From an uncultured bacterium (GTDB taxonomy: Bacteria; Pseudomonadota; Gammaproteobacteria; Burkholderiales; Burkholderiaceae_D): DNA of 7,668 nucleotides. Where the stretch lies: contig CAIQLE010000047.1 in the NCBI GenBank assembly GCA_903872555.1, positions 1 to 7,668 of the forward strand, given 5' to 3'. Below the pieces are notes generated by a model that had not been told where the DNA came from, did not search any database, and saw only the letters and a program-made list of their open reading frames with translations. How positions within the stretch are numbered: position 1 is the stretch's first letter; the number at the start of each line of letters is the position of its first letter. The translations under genes were made by a program, and so were the position numbers. Below, in pieces: positions 1-6,875 of this stretch.

Positions 1-758
<758 letters not shown>

Positions 759-1217
759 TCAGACAGGCCGGCGCGAAGAAATAACGCGCGTGTTCACGCC
801 AAACCATCCCAGCCCGCCAAACAGCCGTGCGTATTCAATTTTCACGCAGCGATCCATCACAACCGACAGGCCAGCCGCTTCTGCATAGTCTTTGGCTTCT
901 TCATTGATCACGCCGATTTGTAGCCAGAGCGTCTTGGCGCCGATGGCAACTGCATCGCGGGCGACCGGTGCGCAATCTGCGCTTTTGCGAAACACATCGA
1001 CGATATCAACGGGCTCAGGTATGGATTTCAGGTCAGGGTAGCAGCGCTCACCCAGAATCTCGGTGTACTTGGGGTTGACCGGAATGATGCGATAGCCATG
1101 CTCTTGCATATACTTGGCCGCAAAATAAGAAGGGCGGAACCAGTCCGCTGAGAGACCCACCACGGCGATGGTATGGCTGTCTTTCAGTATGCGTCGCAGT
1201 TGAGCAATGGTGCTCAT
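759..1217 (-). CDS. CoA-binding domain protein (YccU family)
   Basis: A 152-residue single-domain Rossmann-like protein of the CoA-binding family (COG1832, YccU type), the same fold as the CoA-binding part of succinyl-CoA synthetase. Evidence: the N-terminal beta strand and glycine loop IAVVGLS (17-23), the RPSYFAAKYMQEHGY helix leading to IIPVNP (44-49), GERCYPDL (56-63), the DIVDVFR strand (71-77), WLQIGV (98-103) and the C-terminal MDRCVKIEY (121-129). Length is normal for the family. The start is well supported: GGAGA lies about 7 nt before the ATG on the minus strand. Small stand-alone members are predicted to bind CoA or a similar nucleotide, but their physiological role is not settled. 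Here it is the first gene of a probable operon with metY, which hints at a link to acyl-CoA-dependent methionine synthesis; that is inference only. No signal peptide or membrane segment is visible, so it is likely cytosolic. Confidence 0.9.
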   Translation of the reverse strand: MSTIAQLRRILKDSHTIAVVGLSADWFRPSYFAAKYMQEHGYRIIPVNPKYTEILGERCYPDLKSIPEPVDIVDVFRKSADCAPVARDAVAIGAKTLWLQIGVINEEAKDYAEAAGLSVVMDRCVKIEYARLFGGLGWFGVNTRVISSRRPV

Positions 1218-1371
1218 TGCAAGTCTCCATCAATAGTTTGGGCAAACGATACCATGTCAGGCTAGATGATCAGGTCGGGCGATCTGAACTACCCATTTGT
1301 ACGACCCATTGTAGCCAGAGTAAGTCAGGCCGGATTCGCAAGTCTAAAAGTCGCAGGGCAGCAAAAGTAAA

Positions 1372-1385
1372 ATATTATTAAATAT
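1372..1385. promoter_or_regulatory. AT-rich inverted repeat
   Basis: ATATT (1372-1376) and AATAT (1381-1385) are inverted around ATTA, inside a run that is nearly all A/T in a moderately GC-rich region. Such an element may be an UP-like element, a site for a nucleoid protein or an operator. It lies about 40 bp upstream of a TTGACA box. Function is inferred from position only. Confidence 0.25.
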
Positions 1386-1422
1386 GTAATTTTGTCTGCT
1401 CACCATCCTTAGTTAATGTGCG

Positions 1423-1451
1423 TTGACAGGCTTGTACCCCTATGTTCCAAT
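1423..1451 (+). promoter_or_regulatory. Possible sigma-70 promoter for the regulator-motAB unit
   Basis: A perfect -35-like TTGACA (1423-1428) is followed after 17 nt by TCCAAT (1446-1451), which matches TATAAT at four of six positions but lacks the important second-position A. It lies about 90 nt upstream of the regulator start codon. The -35 is good and the -10 poor, so it may be activator-dependent or not a promoter. Confidence 0.25.
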
Positions 1452-1460
1452 TCGGAAACA
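1443..1460. promoter_or_regulatory. Short imperfect dyad, possible operator
   Basis: TGTTCC at 1443-1448 and GGAAACA at 1454-1460 form an imperfect inverted repeat around AATTC. It overlaps the candidate -10 of the plus-strand promoter, a place where a repressor or autoregulator could act. It is short enough to occur by chance. Confidence 0.2.
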
Positions 1461-1541
1461 TTGGCGAACTGTATTAATGTCTGCCCAAGACAATAATAGT
1501 TTGCCTCACCAACGACTCCGTCCAAGGACAGACCCACGCCC

Positions 1542-2684
1542 ATGCGACAGCCGAATCCCATCATTGGCAATAGCCCGCCGATGCGCGAGATCCGCAAGCT
1601 AATCGAAACGATCGCGGATTCGACCGCAACCGTTCTCGTGAATGGCGAATCCGGTACGGGCAAGGAGCTCGTCGCTCAGGCTTTGCATTATCAGTCGCCG
1701 CGCGCTCAGGCTAATTTTGTGCCTTTGAATTGCGCCGCCATACCCAAAGAATTGATGGAAAGTGAGTTGTTCGGCCACCGCAAAGGTGCCTTCACGGGCG
1801 CGCTGGCGGATCGAGTCGGACGCTTTGAGCTGGCTCATGGCGGCACCTTGTTCCTGGATGAGATCGGCGATCTCTCGCTGGACATGCAAGTCAAGCTGCT
1901 GCGGGTACTGCAAGAGAAAACCGTGGACCCGGTCGGTTCCTCACGAGCGATTGAAGTCGATGTGCGCGTCGTGGCAGCGACTCACCGTGATCTGGAAGCA
2001 GAAATTACGGCCGGCCGTTTCCGCGAAGACTTGTATTACCGCCTCAACGTACTGCCCGTGCGCACGCCGCCGCTGCGTGAGCGTGGCGACGACATCCTGG
2101 TGCTGGCCAAACACTATGCTGACAAGTTTGCGAATAAGAGCGCAGCCATCACCTTCACCGCGGATTTCATTGATGCGCTCAGAGCCTATGAATGGCCGGG
2201 TAATGTGCGCGAGCTGTCGAATCTGATTCATCGCTTCTCCACGCTGTTTGCCGGACAGCGTTTGTCACTGCGCACTGTCCCTGCAGGCATGCTGCCCAAG
2301 GGCCTGCAAAAAATTCAGGAACAGGCGGGCGGTGCCGAGCAGGCAGCTGAGGTGCCGCATGCAGCCGATGTACTGCAGATGTTTGCGGTGACGGGCGATG
2401 CCGCTGTGCCTCTGACAGCTACTCAGGGCTCTGGCGCAGCAATGCCGCTGCCCGTGGCTGAACACAATGAAGTGGAAGACATCATCATGCTGGCGCAGGG
2501 CGGATCCATGCTGCCGCCCGAAGGCATGTCGCTCAAGGAGCGTATGGCACAGATAGAGCGCGCCTATATAGAACAGGCACTCGATCGCGCCGAAGGGAAT
2601 GTCTCGAAGACGGCAAGATTACTGAATCTGCAGCGCACCACTTTGATAGAAAAAATTGACAAATACAGGTTGCGCTCCGCGTGA
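1542..2684 (+). CDS. Sigma-54-dependent activator, FlrA/FleQ type, without receiver domain
   Basis: A 380-residue bacterial enhancer-binding protein that begins almost directly with the AAA+ domain. Visible: Walker A GESGTGK (35-41), the ESELFGH segment (73-79), an intact GAFTGA loop for sigma-54 contact (82-87), Walker [10 protein letters not shown] (101-109), [12 protein letters not shown] (161-172) with arginine-finger/sensor residues, LRERGDDI (178-185) and WPGNVREL (218-225). A low-complexity Ala/Gly/Pro-rich linker spans about 255-325. The C-terminal Fis-type helix-turn-helix (about 349-377) ends in [15 protein letters not shown], close to the FlrA/FleQ signature. It should hydrolyse ATP to open sigma-54 promoters. 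Family members are usually longer because of an N-terminal receiver-like domain, absent here. An in-frame TAG at 1497-1499 and no upstream start codon confirm the short N-terminus. AAGGA lies 13 nt before the ATG, a rather long spacing. motA starts 47 nt downstream, suggesting co-transcription and a motility-related regulon. The exact ortholog (flrA or fleQ) is not claimed. Confidence 0.9.
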   Translation: MRQPNPIIGNSPPMREIRKLIETIADSTATVLVNGESGTGKELVAQALHYQSPRAQANFVPLNCAAIPKELMESELFGHRKGAFTGALADRVGRFELAHGGTLFLDEIGDLSLDMQVKLLRVLQEKTVDPVGSSRAIEVDVRVVAATHRDLEAEITAGRFREDLYYRLNVLPVRTPPLRERGDDILVLAKHYADKFANKSAAITFTADFIDALRAYEWPGNVRELSNLIHRFSTLFAGQRLSLRTVPAGMLPKGLQKIQEQAGGAEQAAEVPHAADVLQMFAVTGDAAVPLTATQGSGAAMPLPVAEHNEVEDIIMLAQGGSMLPPEGMSLKERMAQIERAYIEQALDRAEGNVSKTARLLNLQRTTLIEKIDKYRLRSA

Positions 2685-2731
2685 GCCTGACAATTAAGAC
2701 TTAGTTTCAGCATCAGGGTTCAAACGACATC

Positions 2732-3529
2732 ATGGATATAGTGAGTCTGACCGGAGTCATCGGCGCGCTGCTGGTGATTGCATCTGCCACAGGCGGGAAT
2801 TTCCCCCAATTCTTTGACGTGCCTGCAGTGCTGATTGTCTTTGGCGGCACCTTCCTTTGCGTGCTCGCGAAAAGCTCAATTGCTGAATTCAAAAGTGCCT
2901 ACACCACTGCGCGTGAGACCATGGCGGGCCAGCCGACGCCGATACAGCCACTGATCGATGAACTGATGGAAGTCGGCCGCATTGCACGTTATGACGACCG
3001 CTGGATGATCGCACTCGAAGATCGCGAATACACCGATCCTTTCATAGCCAAGGCGGCCCGCATGTGGGTCGACGGCATAGAGCACACGCTGCTCAAAGAT
3101 TCCATGCTGCGTGAAATCACGGAAATGAAAATCCGTTTCGAACATGCCCGCGATTTCTTTGGCTATGCACAGGAACTGGCGCCAGGCATGGGCATGATAG
3201 GTACCTTGCTGGGTCTGGTACTCATGATGGGCAATATGAGCGATCCGCGCGCCATTGGCCCGGGCATGGCCGTGGCCCTGCTGACCACACTGTATGGCGC
3301 AGTGCTGGCGAATGTGATCCTGGGTCCGCTGGTGCAAAAAATCATCAGCCACAGCAAACGCGTGCGCCGCAACTATGAGCTGGTGATGGCGGGTGTGCTG
3401 TTCATGCACAAAGGCGGCGATCCGCGCTTACTGCCCGATCTGCTGCTGGGCCATCTGCCGGTTGAACCAGAACCGATGCCGGCGGATGCTGAGCCGGCAG
3501 TGGCCGGTGACACCAGCGAAAAGCTCTGA
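2732..3529 (+). CDS. motA: PomA/MotA-type stator subunit A
   Basis: A 265-residue inner-membrane protein of the MotA/PomA family, which forms the ring around MotB and converts ion flow into torque. Four membrane segments are expected: about 4-20, 30-47, 147-168 and 178-201, with a large cytoplasmic loop (50-145) between TM2 and TM3. The TM3-TM4 region carries the family core: PGMGMIGTLLGL (151-162), DPRAIGPGMAVALLTTLYGA (171-190) and GPL (198-200). Pro151 and Pro199 match the two functional prolines of the family, and Thr158 and Thr186 match the residues implicated in sodium use in Vibrio PomA. The cytoplasmic loop has the charged ALEDREYTDPF segment (94-104), where the rotor-interacting residues lie in the family. 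The sequence is nearer to PomA than to E. coli MotA, so a sodium-type channel is likely but unproven. motB follows after 5 nt. The start codon has only a weak purine stretch (CAGGG) 13 nt upstream. Confidence 0.93.
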   Translation: MDIVSLTGVIGALLVIASATGGNFPQFFDVPAVLIVFGGTFLCVLAKSSIAEFKSAYTTARETMAGQPTPIQPLIDELMEVGRIARYDDRWMIALEDREYTDPFIAKAARMWVDGIEHTLLKDSMLREITEMKIRFEHARDFFGYAQELAPGMGMIGTLLGLVLMMGNMSDPRAIGPGMAVALLTTLYGAVLANVILGPLVQKIISHSKRVRRNYELVMAGVLFMHKGGDPRLLPDLLLGHLPVEPEPMPADAEPAVAGDTSEKL

Positions 3530-3534
3530 AGCCT

Positions 3535-4551
3535 ATGTCGCATCCCTCCGCGACCGAAGAAGAAGCCACTCCCGCTCCGGTATCACTGTTTGATACGGTG
3601 ACGGCGGAAGAGGACGAACATCCCGCACGTCGTGGTGCGCCTTTGTGGGTGATCACCTTCGCTGACATGGTCACGCTTTTGCTGGCCTACTTTGTACTGA
3701 TACTTTCCTTCTCCGAGCTCAACCTCACACGTTTTCACGACGTCACCGGTTCACTGCAAAAATCACTCGGCAAGCAAGAAGCCTTGCCAACGGTGGTGTC
3801 ACCACCCGCAGAAACGCAACTGACCGCCGGACCAACGGCCGAGGCCTTGCCACTGCCAGAGCAACTGGCGAAAGATCTCGGCAAATTGCAAAAAGAACTG
3901 TCTACCGATCTGGTCGGCAGCAAAATACAGCTGCGTGCCGAGAACGGGCATCTGCTGATACAAATGCCGGAACGTCAGAACGGTTTGCTGCCGCAGGAAT
4001 TGATCGACCTGTACGGCCGCATTGCCGAAGCGCAGGCGAATGTCGAGACCAAGATCGAAGTGCGCGAAGGCGGCGATGAAAGCGAGCGCCTGAGCGATAC
4101 GGCACGTCAGTTCAAGCAGCTGCGTGAAATGCTGGCCAAAGAAATCGACAAGGGCGAAGCTCAGGTTGAAAGAGATGGCGAGCGTATCGTCATACGACTG
4201 GTGGTGCAGGGCAGTTTCTATTCCGGCAGTGCCGATCTGTCACCCGACTTCATGCCCATGCTGAAAAAAATCGGCCAGTCGATTGCCAAGACAGGTGGCC
4301 GCATCACGGTCGAAGGTCATACCGATGACATTCCGCTCTCAGGACACAATCGTTATCGTTCCAACTGGGATCTGTCAGGCGCGCGTGCTTCTTCTGTGGC
4401 CGACTATCTGACCGGCTATGCCAGCGTGCCGCGTGAACGCGTGGTGGTGCGTGGCATGGCAGATACCCGTCCGGTTGCGCCCAATGATACGCGCGATGGC
4501 CGTGCCAAAAACCGGCGTATTGAAGTGCTTGTTGACGCCTACGGCGGATAA
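3535..4551 (+). CDS. motB: PomB/MotB-type stator subunit B with extended periplasmic region
   Basis: A 338-residue peptidoglycan-anchored partner of the MotA-type protein. It has a short cytoplasmic N-terminus, then one membrane helix (about 37-60) in LWVITFADMVTLLL with the ion-carrying Asp44, and LSFSELN at its end as in PomB. A plug-like segment follows (about 63-80). The C-terminal OmpA-like domain spans about 195-335, with VEGHTDDIPL (259-268), YRSNWDLSGARASSVADYL (274-292) and VVVRGMADTRPVAPND (303-318). Asp264 and Arg284 are the expected peptidoglycan-contact residues. MotB/PomB proteins are usually about 260-320 residues. The extra length lies in 115-185, which resembles the first half of the OmpA-like domain but lacks its peptidoglycan motif (see findings). 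It starts 5 nt after motA, with no strong Shine-Dalgarno, so translation may be coupled. A hairpin terminator overlaps its stop codon. The ExbD/TolR family is excluded by the OmpA domain and the PomB-like helix. Confidence 0.93.
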   Translation: MSHPSATEEEATPAPVSLFDTVTAEEDEHPARRGAPLWVITFADMVTLLLAYFVLILSFSELNLTRFHDVTGSLQKSLGKQEALPTVVSPPAETQLTAGPTAEALPLPEQLAKDLGKLQKELSTDLVGSKIQLRAENGHLLIQMPERQNGLLPQELIDLYGRIAEAQANVETKIEVREGGDESERLSDTARQFKQLREMLAKEIDKGEAQVERDGERIVIRLVVQGSFYSGSADLSPDFMPMLKKIGQSIAKTGGRITVEGHTDDIPLSGHNRYRSNWDLSGARASSVADYLTGYASVPRERVVVRGMADTRPVAPNDTRDGRAKNRRIEVLVDAYGG

Positions 4552-4580
4552 AAAAACCCACCTTTAAGGTGGTTTTTTTT
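4550..4580. terminator. Bidirectional intrinsic terminator between convergent operons
   Basis: Stem CCACCT (4558-4563) and AGGTGG (4567-4572) with a 3-nt loop, preceded by seven A (4550-4556) and followed by eight T (4573-4580). Read on the plus strand it ends the motAB transcript; the A-run serves as a T-run on the minus strand for the opposing gene ending at 4632. It begins inside the motB stop codon. Confidence 0.88.
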
Positions 4581-4631
4581 ATGCAGCATGCTTTAAACGA
4601 GTCAGGTCTCAGCGTTCTTTCCTAAAGCAAG

Positions 4632-5975
4632 TCACTCCGGTTTATCGGACTTCTCTGCCTTGCTGCCGCCAGTGCGTGAAAAAGTAGGAACCGAGCCGCC
4701 CGCAGGTGCTGCACTTGCAGCAGCTGCCTTGGCCTGCTCACGAGAGTAGGTGACCGGTTTGTCTTCCTCTTTTTTCTTGCTGTCACGCTCTCTGGCTGCA
4801 TCACGTTCCAGCGCTGCCTGACGTTCTTTGTTCAGTTCACGTTCACGATTCAATTCACGCTCTCGTACTGCATCACGTTCTTTGGAGCGGTCACGTTCGC
4901 GCGCCAGTTCACGTTCCTTGTCCTTCACTTCTTTTTCACGCCTTGCATTGGCTGCAGCCAGCTCCTGAGCGATTTCTTTCTCGCGGATTTTTTGCTGATT
5001 GGCCAGTGACTCTACATCTTTTTTGATGCCTTCAACATTCGCCACCGAGCCTTGCAAGTTGTTGAACTGGCTCGACAAATCCTTGACCGCCTTGGCCTGA
5101 TCTTTCAGCAAAGCGTCCAGACCGGTCAGCTGTTGAACCAGTGCTTTGTTCGATGCTTCAGCTTTGGCAGCGGCTTCGGCTTTGCGTGCGGCGATGGCTT
5201 CAGCTGAGGGAGCTGGTTTGGCAGTCGCAGTAGCAGTTTCTGAAGTGCCTGCTGCGGCAGTACTTGCAGCTGCAGGCGCTGTGGGCGCAGCTGCTTTAGG
5301 CGCTGCTTTAGCAGGCTCATTTTTCACCGGTGCTCTGGGTGCTTCCGACAGCCGTGCGATCTTGTCTTCTATGGCTTCCTGTACTGATTGGGTATTTTCC
5401 TGATTCAGTTTCAGATCTTCCAGTGCAGAGTGAATATCATCCATGGTTTCCATGCGACGTTTCAGATCCACAGCGCGCTTGCCAACGGCCAGCAGCATTT
5501 CATCCAGTTGGGTGACTTTGTTTTGTAATTGCACCGTCATGAAACTGAAAGTGCCAGCAGCGCCGACCAGAATAGCGCCGGCAATACCCAGAATAATTTT
5601 TGCCTGCAGCGCTGTTTTATTGGCGCCATCGATCAGTTTTTCAGCGGCCTTGTTGACATGACCACCGGTGGTGGCCACGGCTGAGGCTGAACGGTTCGCG
5701 ACTTCGGCAGCATCCAGTACGATGCCCATCAAGTCTTCCAGCTGTTGCGAAGCGGCGCGATTGTTCTCGACCAGAATCTGTACCGCTTCCAATGCGCGCT
5801 TGGCGGTGTCTTGCGGAACCGCTATGGTTCCATCCGGCAGATACTCGTCTGCGGATGCAGAAGCAGGGATGCCAGCTTCTTCTGCACTCAGTTGTGCAGG
5901 AGGCGGCTCAGGCGTGAAGCCAGCGGGCGCAGCGGCTGTATCGCTTGCCTTGTCGTCTTTTACGTCGTCGCTCAT
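4632..5975 (-). CDS. Single-pass membrane protein with long charged helix, function unknown
   Basis: A 447-residue protein I do not recognise. Order of parts: a Pro/Ala/acidic N-terminus (1-50); a helical stretch (55-125) with amphipathic spacing; one hydrophobic membrane segment (about 127-149); a predicted coiled coil (150-212); an Ala/Pro/Lys linker (213-275); a second coiled coil (277-335); a highly charged RE/RD/KE-rich helix (about 329-405); and an Ala/Gly/Ser tail. There is no cleavable signal peptide, so the N-terminus is probably cytoplasmic and the long helical C-terminus periplasmic, though the opposite topology is possible. The start codon overlaps the stop of the upstream repeat-protein gene as ATGA, indicating translational coupling; AGGA lies 2 nt before the ATG. 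It is the last gene of the minus-strand operon and ends before the shared terminator. Coiled coil plus membrane anchor suggests a scaffold or spacer in the envelope; this is inference. Its charged helix will draw spurious hits to other coiled-coil proteins. Confidence 0.82.
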   Translation of the reverse strand: MSDDVKDDKASDTAAAPAGFTPEPPPAQLSAEEAGIPASASADEYLPDGTIAVPQDTAKRALEAVQILVENNRAASQQLEDLMGIVLDAAEVANRSASAVATTGGHVNKAAEKLIDGANKTALQAKIILGIAGAILVGAAGTFSFMTVQLQNKVTQLDEMLLAVGKRAVDLKRRMETMDDIHSALEDLKLNQENTQSVQEAIEDKIARLSEAPRAPVKNEPAKAAPKAAAPTAPAAASTAAAGTSETATATAKPAPSAEAIAARKAEAAAKAEASNKALVQQLTGLDALLKDQAKAVKDLSSQFNNLQGSVANVEGIKKDVESLANQQKIREKEIAQELAAANARREKEVKDKERELARERDRSKERDAVRERELNRERELNKERQAALERDAARERDSKKKEEDKPVTYSREQAKAAAASAAPAGGSVPTFSRTGGSKAEKSDKPE

Positions 5976-6844
5976 CGTCCTATCCGTTTTCCTAATTTCT
6001 TTGTGGCTGCTTCCAGCCCATCGAGTTGCTCACTCACTTTGGCTGTGAATGTCGAGAGATTTTGAATACGTGCTTCAAGATGTATCGATATCGCCCAGGG
6101 CGCTGCTTCTTCTTCAGCTGCTTTGAAACTCATCTCAGGCTCGGCCGGCACTGCGGGCTCATCCGGTTCTGTTTCAGCAGCGGCTACATGTTCTGCTTCT
6201 GATGCTTCTTCCTTTTCACCCACGAGCTTGTCGAGCGTGATATTGCCTATCTTTAACTCTGCAGGCGGAATATCTGCGTTGTGATCATGCAGCTGCCGTA
6301 AATCTGACAAGCCATCCGCATCCTGCATATGCCGCAGGTCAGAATCACCCTCGGCATCTTTCATATTGCGCTGGTCAGATAAACCTTCCGCATCCTGAAA
6401 ATGGCGCCCATCAGACAGGCCATCCGCATCGCGCATGTTTCTCTGATCAGACGGGCCATCGGCATCATGTGCATGGTGTGCATCTGATAAACCATCGGCA
6501 TCACGCATGCTGCGCAGGTCAGAAGCACCATCGCCGTCATGTGCATGGTGTGCATCTGATAAACCATCGGCATCACGCATGCTGCGCAGGTCAGAAGCAC
6601 CATCGCCGTCATGTGCATGGCGCGCATCTGTCAGGCCATCGGCATCATGACTGCTGCGCTGATCCGATAAACCTTCAGCATCATGTGTACTGCGCAGCTC
6701 TGAAATGCCGTCTTTCTGGTCACTCAGTGCGCGCTGGTCACTGGGGCCCTTAGCTTTTTTAGCTTTCTTGGGTCCACCCGACTCGGCCACTCCCATTTCA
6801 GGGGCTTCATCGCCACGAAATATTTGCGTTCGTTCGTCAGTCAC
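5972..6844 (-). CDS. Tandem 12-residue repeat protein (D-x-D-G-x-S-D), function unknown
   Basis: A 290-residue protein with no family that I recognise. The N-terminus (1-42) is hydrophilic, with a Lys-rich patch PKKAKKAKGPSD (25-36) and no signal peptide or membrane segment. Residues 55-186 are eleven exact-length 12-residue units of pattern D-[AG]-[DE]-G-x-[ST]-D-x-[RH]-x-x-[HRQK], with a degenerate unit at 43-54 and traces of another at 30-41. Central units are His-rich (DADGLSDAHHAH). The tail has an acidic Ala/Glu/Pro linker (207-248) and an amphipathic helix (250-287), possibly a coiled coil. The start codon is GTG, supported by AGAGG 6 nt upstream. It follows the SPOR gene by 31 nt and overlaps the next gene by ATGA. 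The D-x-D-G-x-x-D core resembles the calcium-binding half-sites of thrombospondin type 3 repeats, but those are normally secreted and this protein lacks an export signal. Metal binding is therefore only a hypothesis. Confidence 0.85.
   Translation of the reverse strand: MTDERTQIFRGDEAPEMGVAESGGPKKAKKAKGPSDQRALSDQKDGISELRSTHDAEGLSDQRSSHDADGLTDARHAHDGDGASDLRSMRDADGLSDAHHAHDGDGASDLRSMRDADGLSDAHHAHDADGPSDQRNMRDADGLSDGRHFQDAEGLSDQRNMKDAEGDSDLRHMQDADGLSDLRQLHDHNADIPPAELKIGNITLDKLVGEKEEASEAEHVAAAETEPDEPAVPAEPEMSFKAAEEEAAPWAISIHLEARIQNLSTFTAKVSEQLDGLEAATKKLGKRIGR
6287..6718 (-). repeat. 36-bp coding tandem repeat array, 12 units
   Basis: Twelve in-frame 36-bp units (the first at 6683-6718 is degenerate) encode the 12-residue repeats of the overlapping gene. 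Spacing is exact across the eleven good units (6287-6682). Divergence is greater at both ends than in the middle, consistent with expansion by central duplication. No spacers are present. Confidence 0.93.
6465..6620 (-). repeat. Exact 72-bp tandem duplication inside the array
   Basis: The bases at 6465-6548 are identical to those at 6537-6620, an 84-bp match at an offset of 72 bp. The duplicated block (6469-6540 and 6541-6612) is two 36-bp units and keeps the frame. Perfect identity implies a recent duplication, or homogenisation by slippage or recombination. Confidence 0.93.
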
Positions 6845-6855
6845 AAGCTACCTCT
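6845..6855 (-). promoter_or_regulatory. Ribosome binding site fixing the GTG start
   Basis: On the minus strand AGAGG (plus 6851-6855) stands 6 nt before the GTG at 6844-6842. It supports GTG as the start of the repeat protein gene; the N-terminal Met is encoded by GTG, not ATG. Confidence 0.7.
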
Positions 6856-6875
6856 ATTCAGACAAAAAGCGGCCA

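Larger units (their letters stand above)
1218..1541. other. Divergent intergenic region, no gene seen
   Basis: About 320 bp separate the minus-strand CoA-binding gene from the plus-strand regulator gene, so promoters for both directions should lie here. No convincing ORF, tRNA or terminator is visible. Contents: a near-exact direct repeat (ACCCATTTGTA at 1291-1301, ACCCATTGTA at 1304-1313); an AT-rich island around 1366-1393; a TTGACA box at 1423-1428; and a dyad at 1443-1460. I searched for a sigma-54 promoter (GG-N10-GC) on both strands and found no good match. Confidence 0.6.

Noticed and set aside
1218..1541. Sigma-54 promoter for the activator gene
   Set aside because: No GG-N10-GC element with reasonable flanks was found on either strand.
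1762..2226. Second plus-strand ORF within the activator gene
   Set aside because: Frame-shifted shadow of the conserved AAA+ domain, rich in Cys, Arg and Trp, with no family features.
2732..4551. Zorya-type antiphage motor (ZorAB)
   Set aside because: The A subunit lacks the long cytoplasmic tail of ZorA, the B subunit is a PomB-like protein and no ZorC, ZorD or ZorE gene follows.
2732..4551. ExbBD or TolQR transport motor
   Set aside because: The A subunit has the four-segment PomA layout and the B subunit has a C-terminal OmpA-like peptidoglycan-binding domain, absent from ExbD and TolR.
5668..6048. Plus-strand 126-codon ORF overlapping the membrane coiled-coil gene
   Set aside because: Ala/Ser-rich mirror of the real minus-strand frame, with no domain; it runs against the operon.
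6287..6718. 36-bp repeats as a CRISPR array
   Set aside because: The repeats are directly adjacent with no spacers, are diverged in a codon-like way and lie in frame within a gene that has a ribosome binding site.
6469..6753. Plus-strand His-rich ORF opposite the repeat protein
   Set aside because: It is a shadow produced by the tandem repeat on the other strand. The minus frame has the ribosome binding site, ATGA coupling and operon context.
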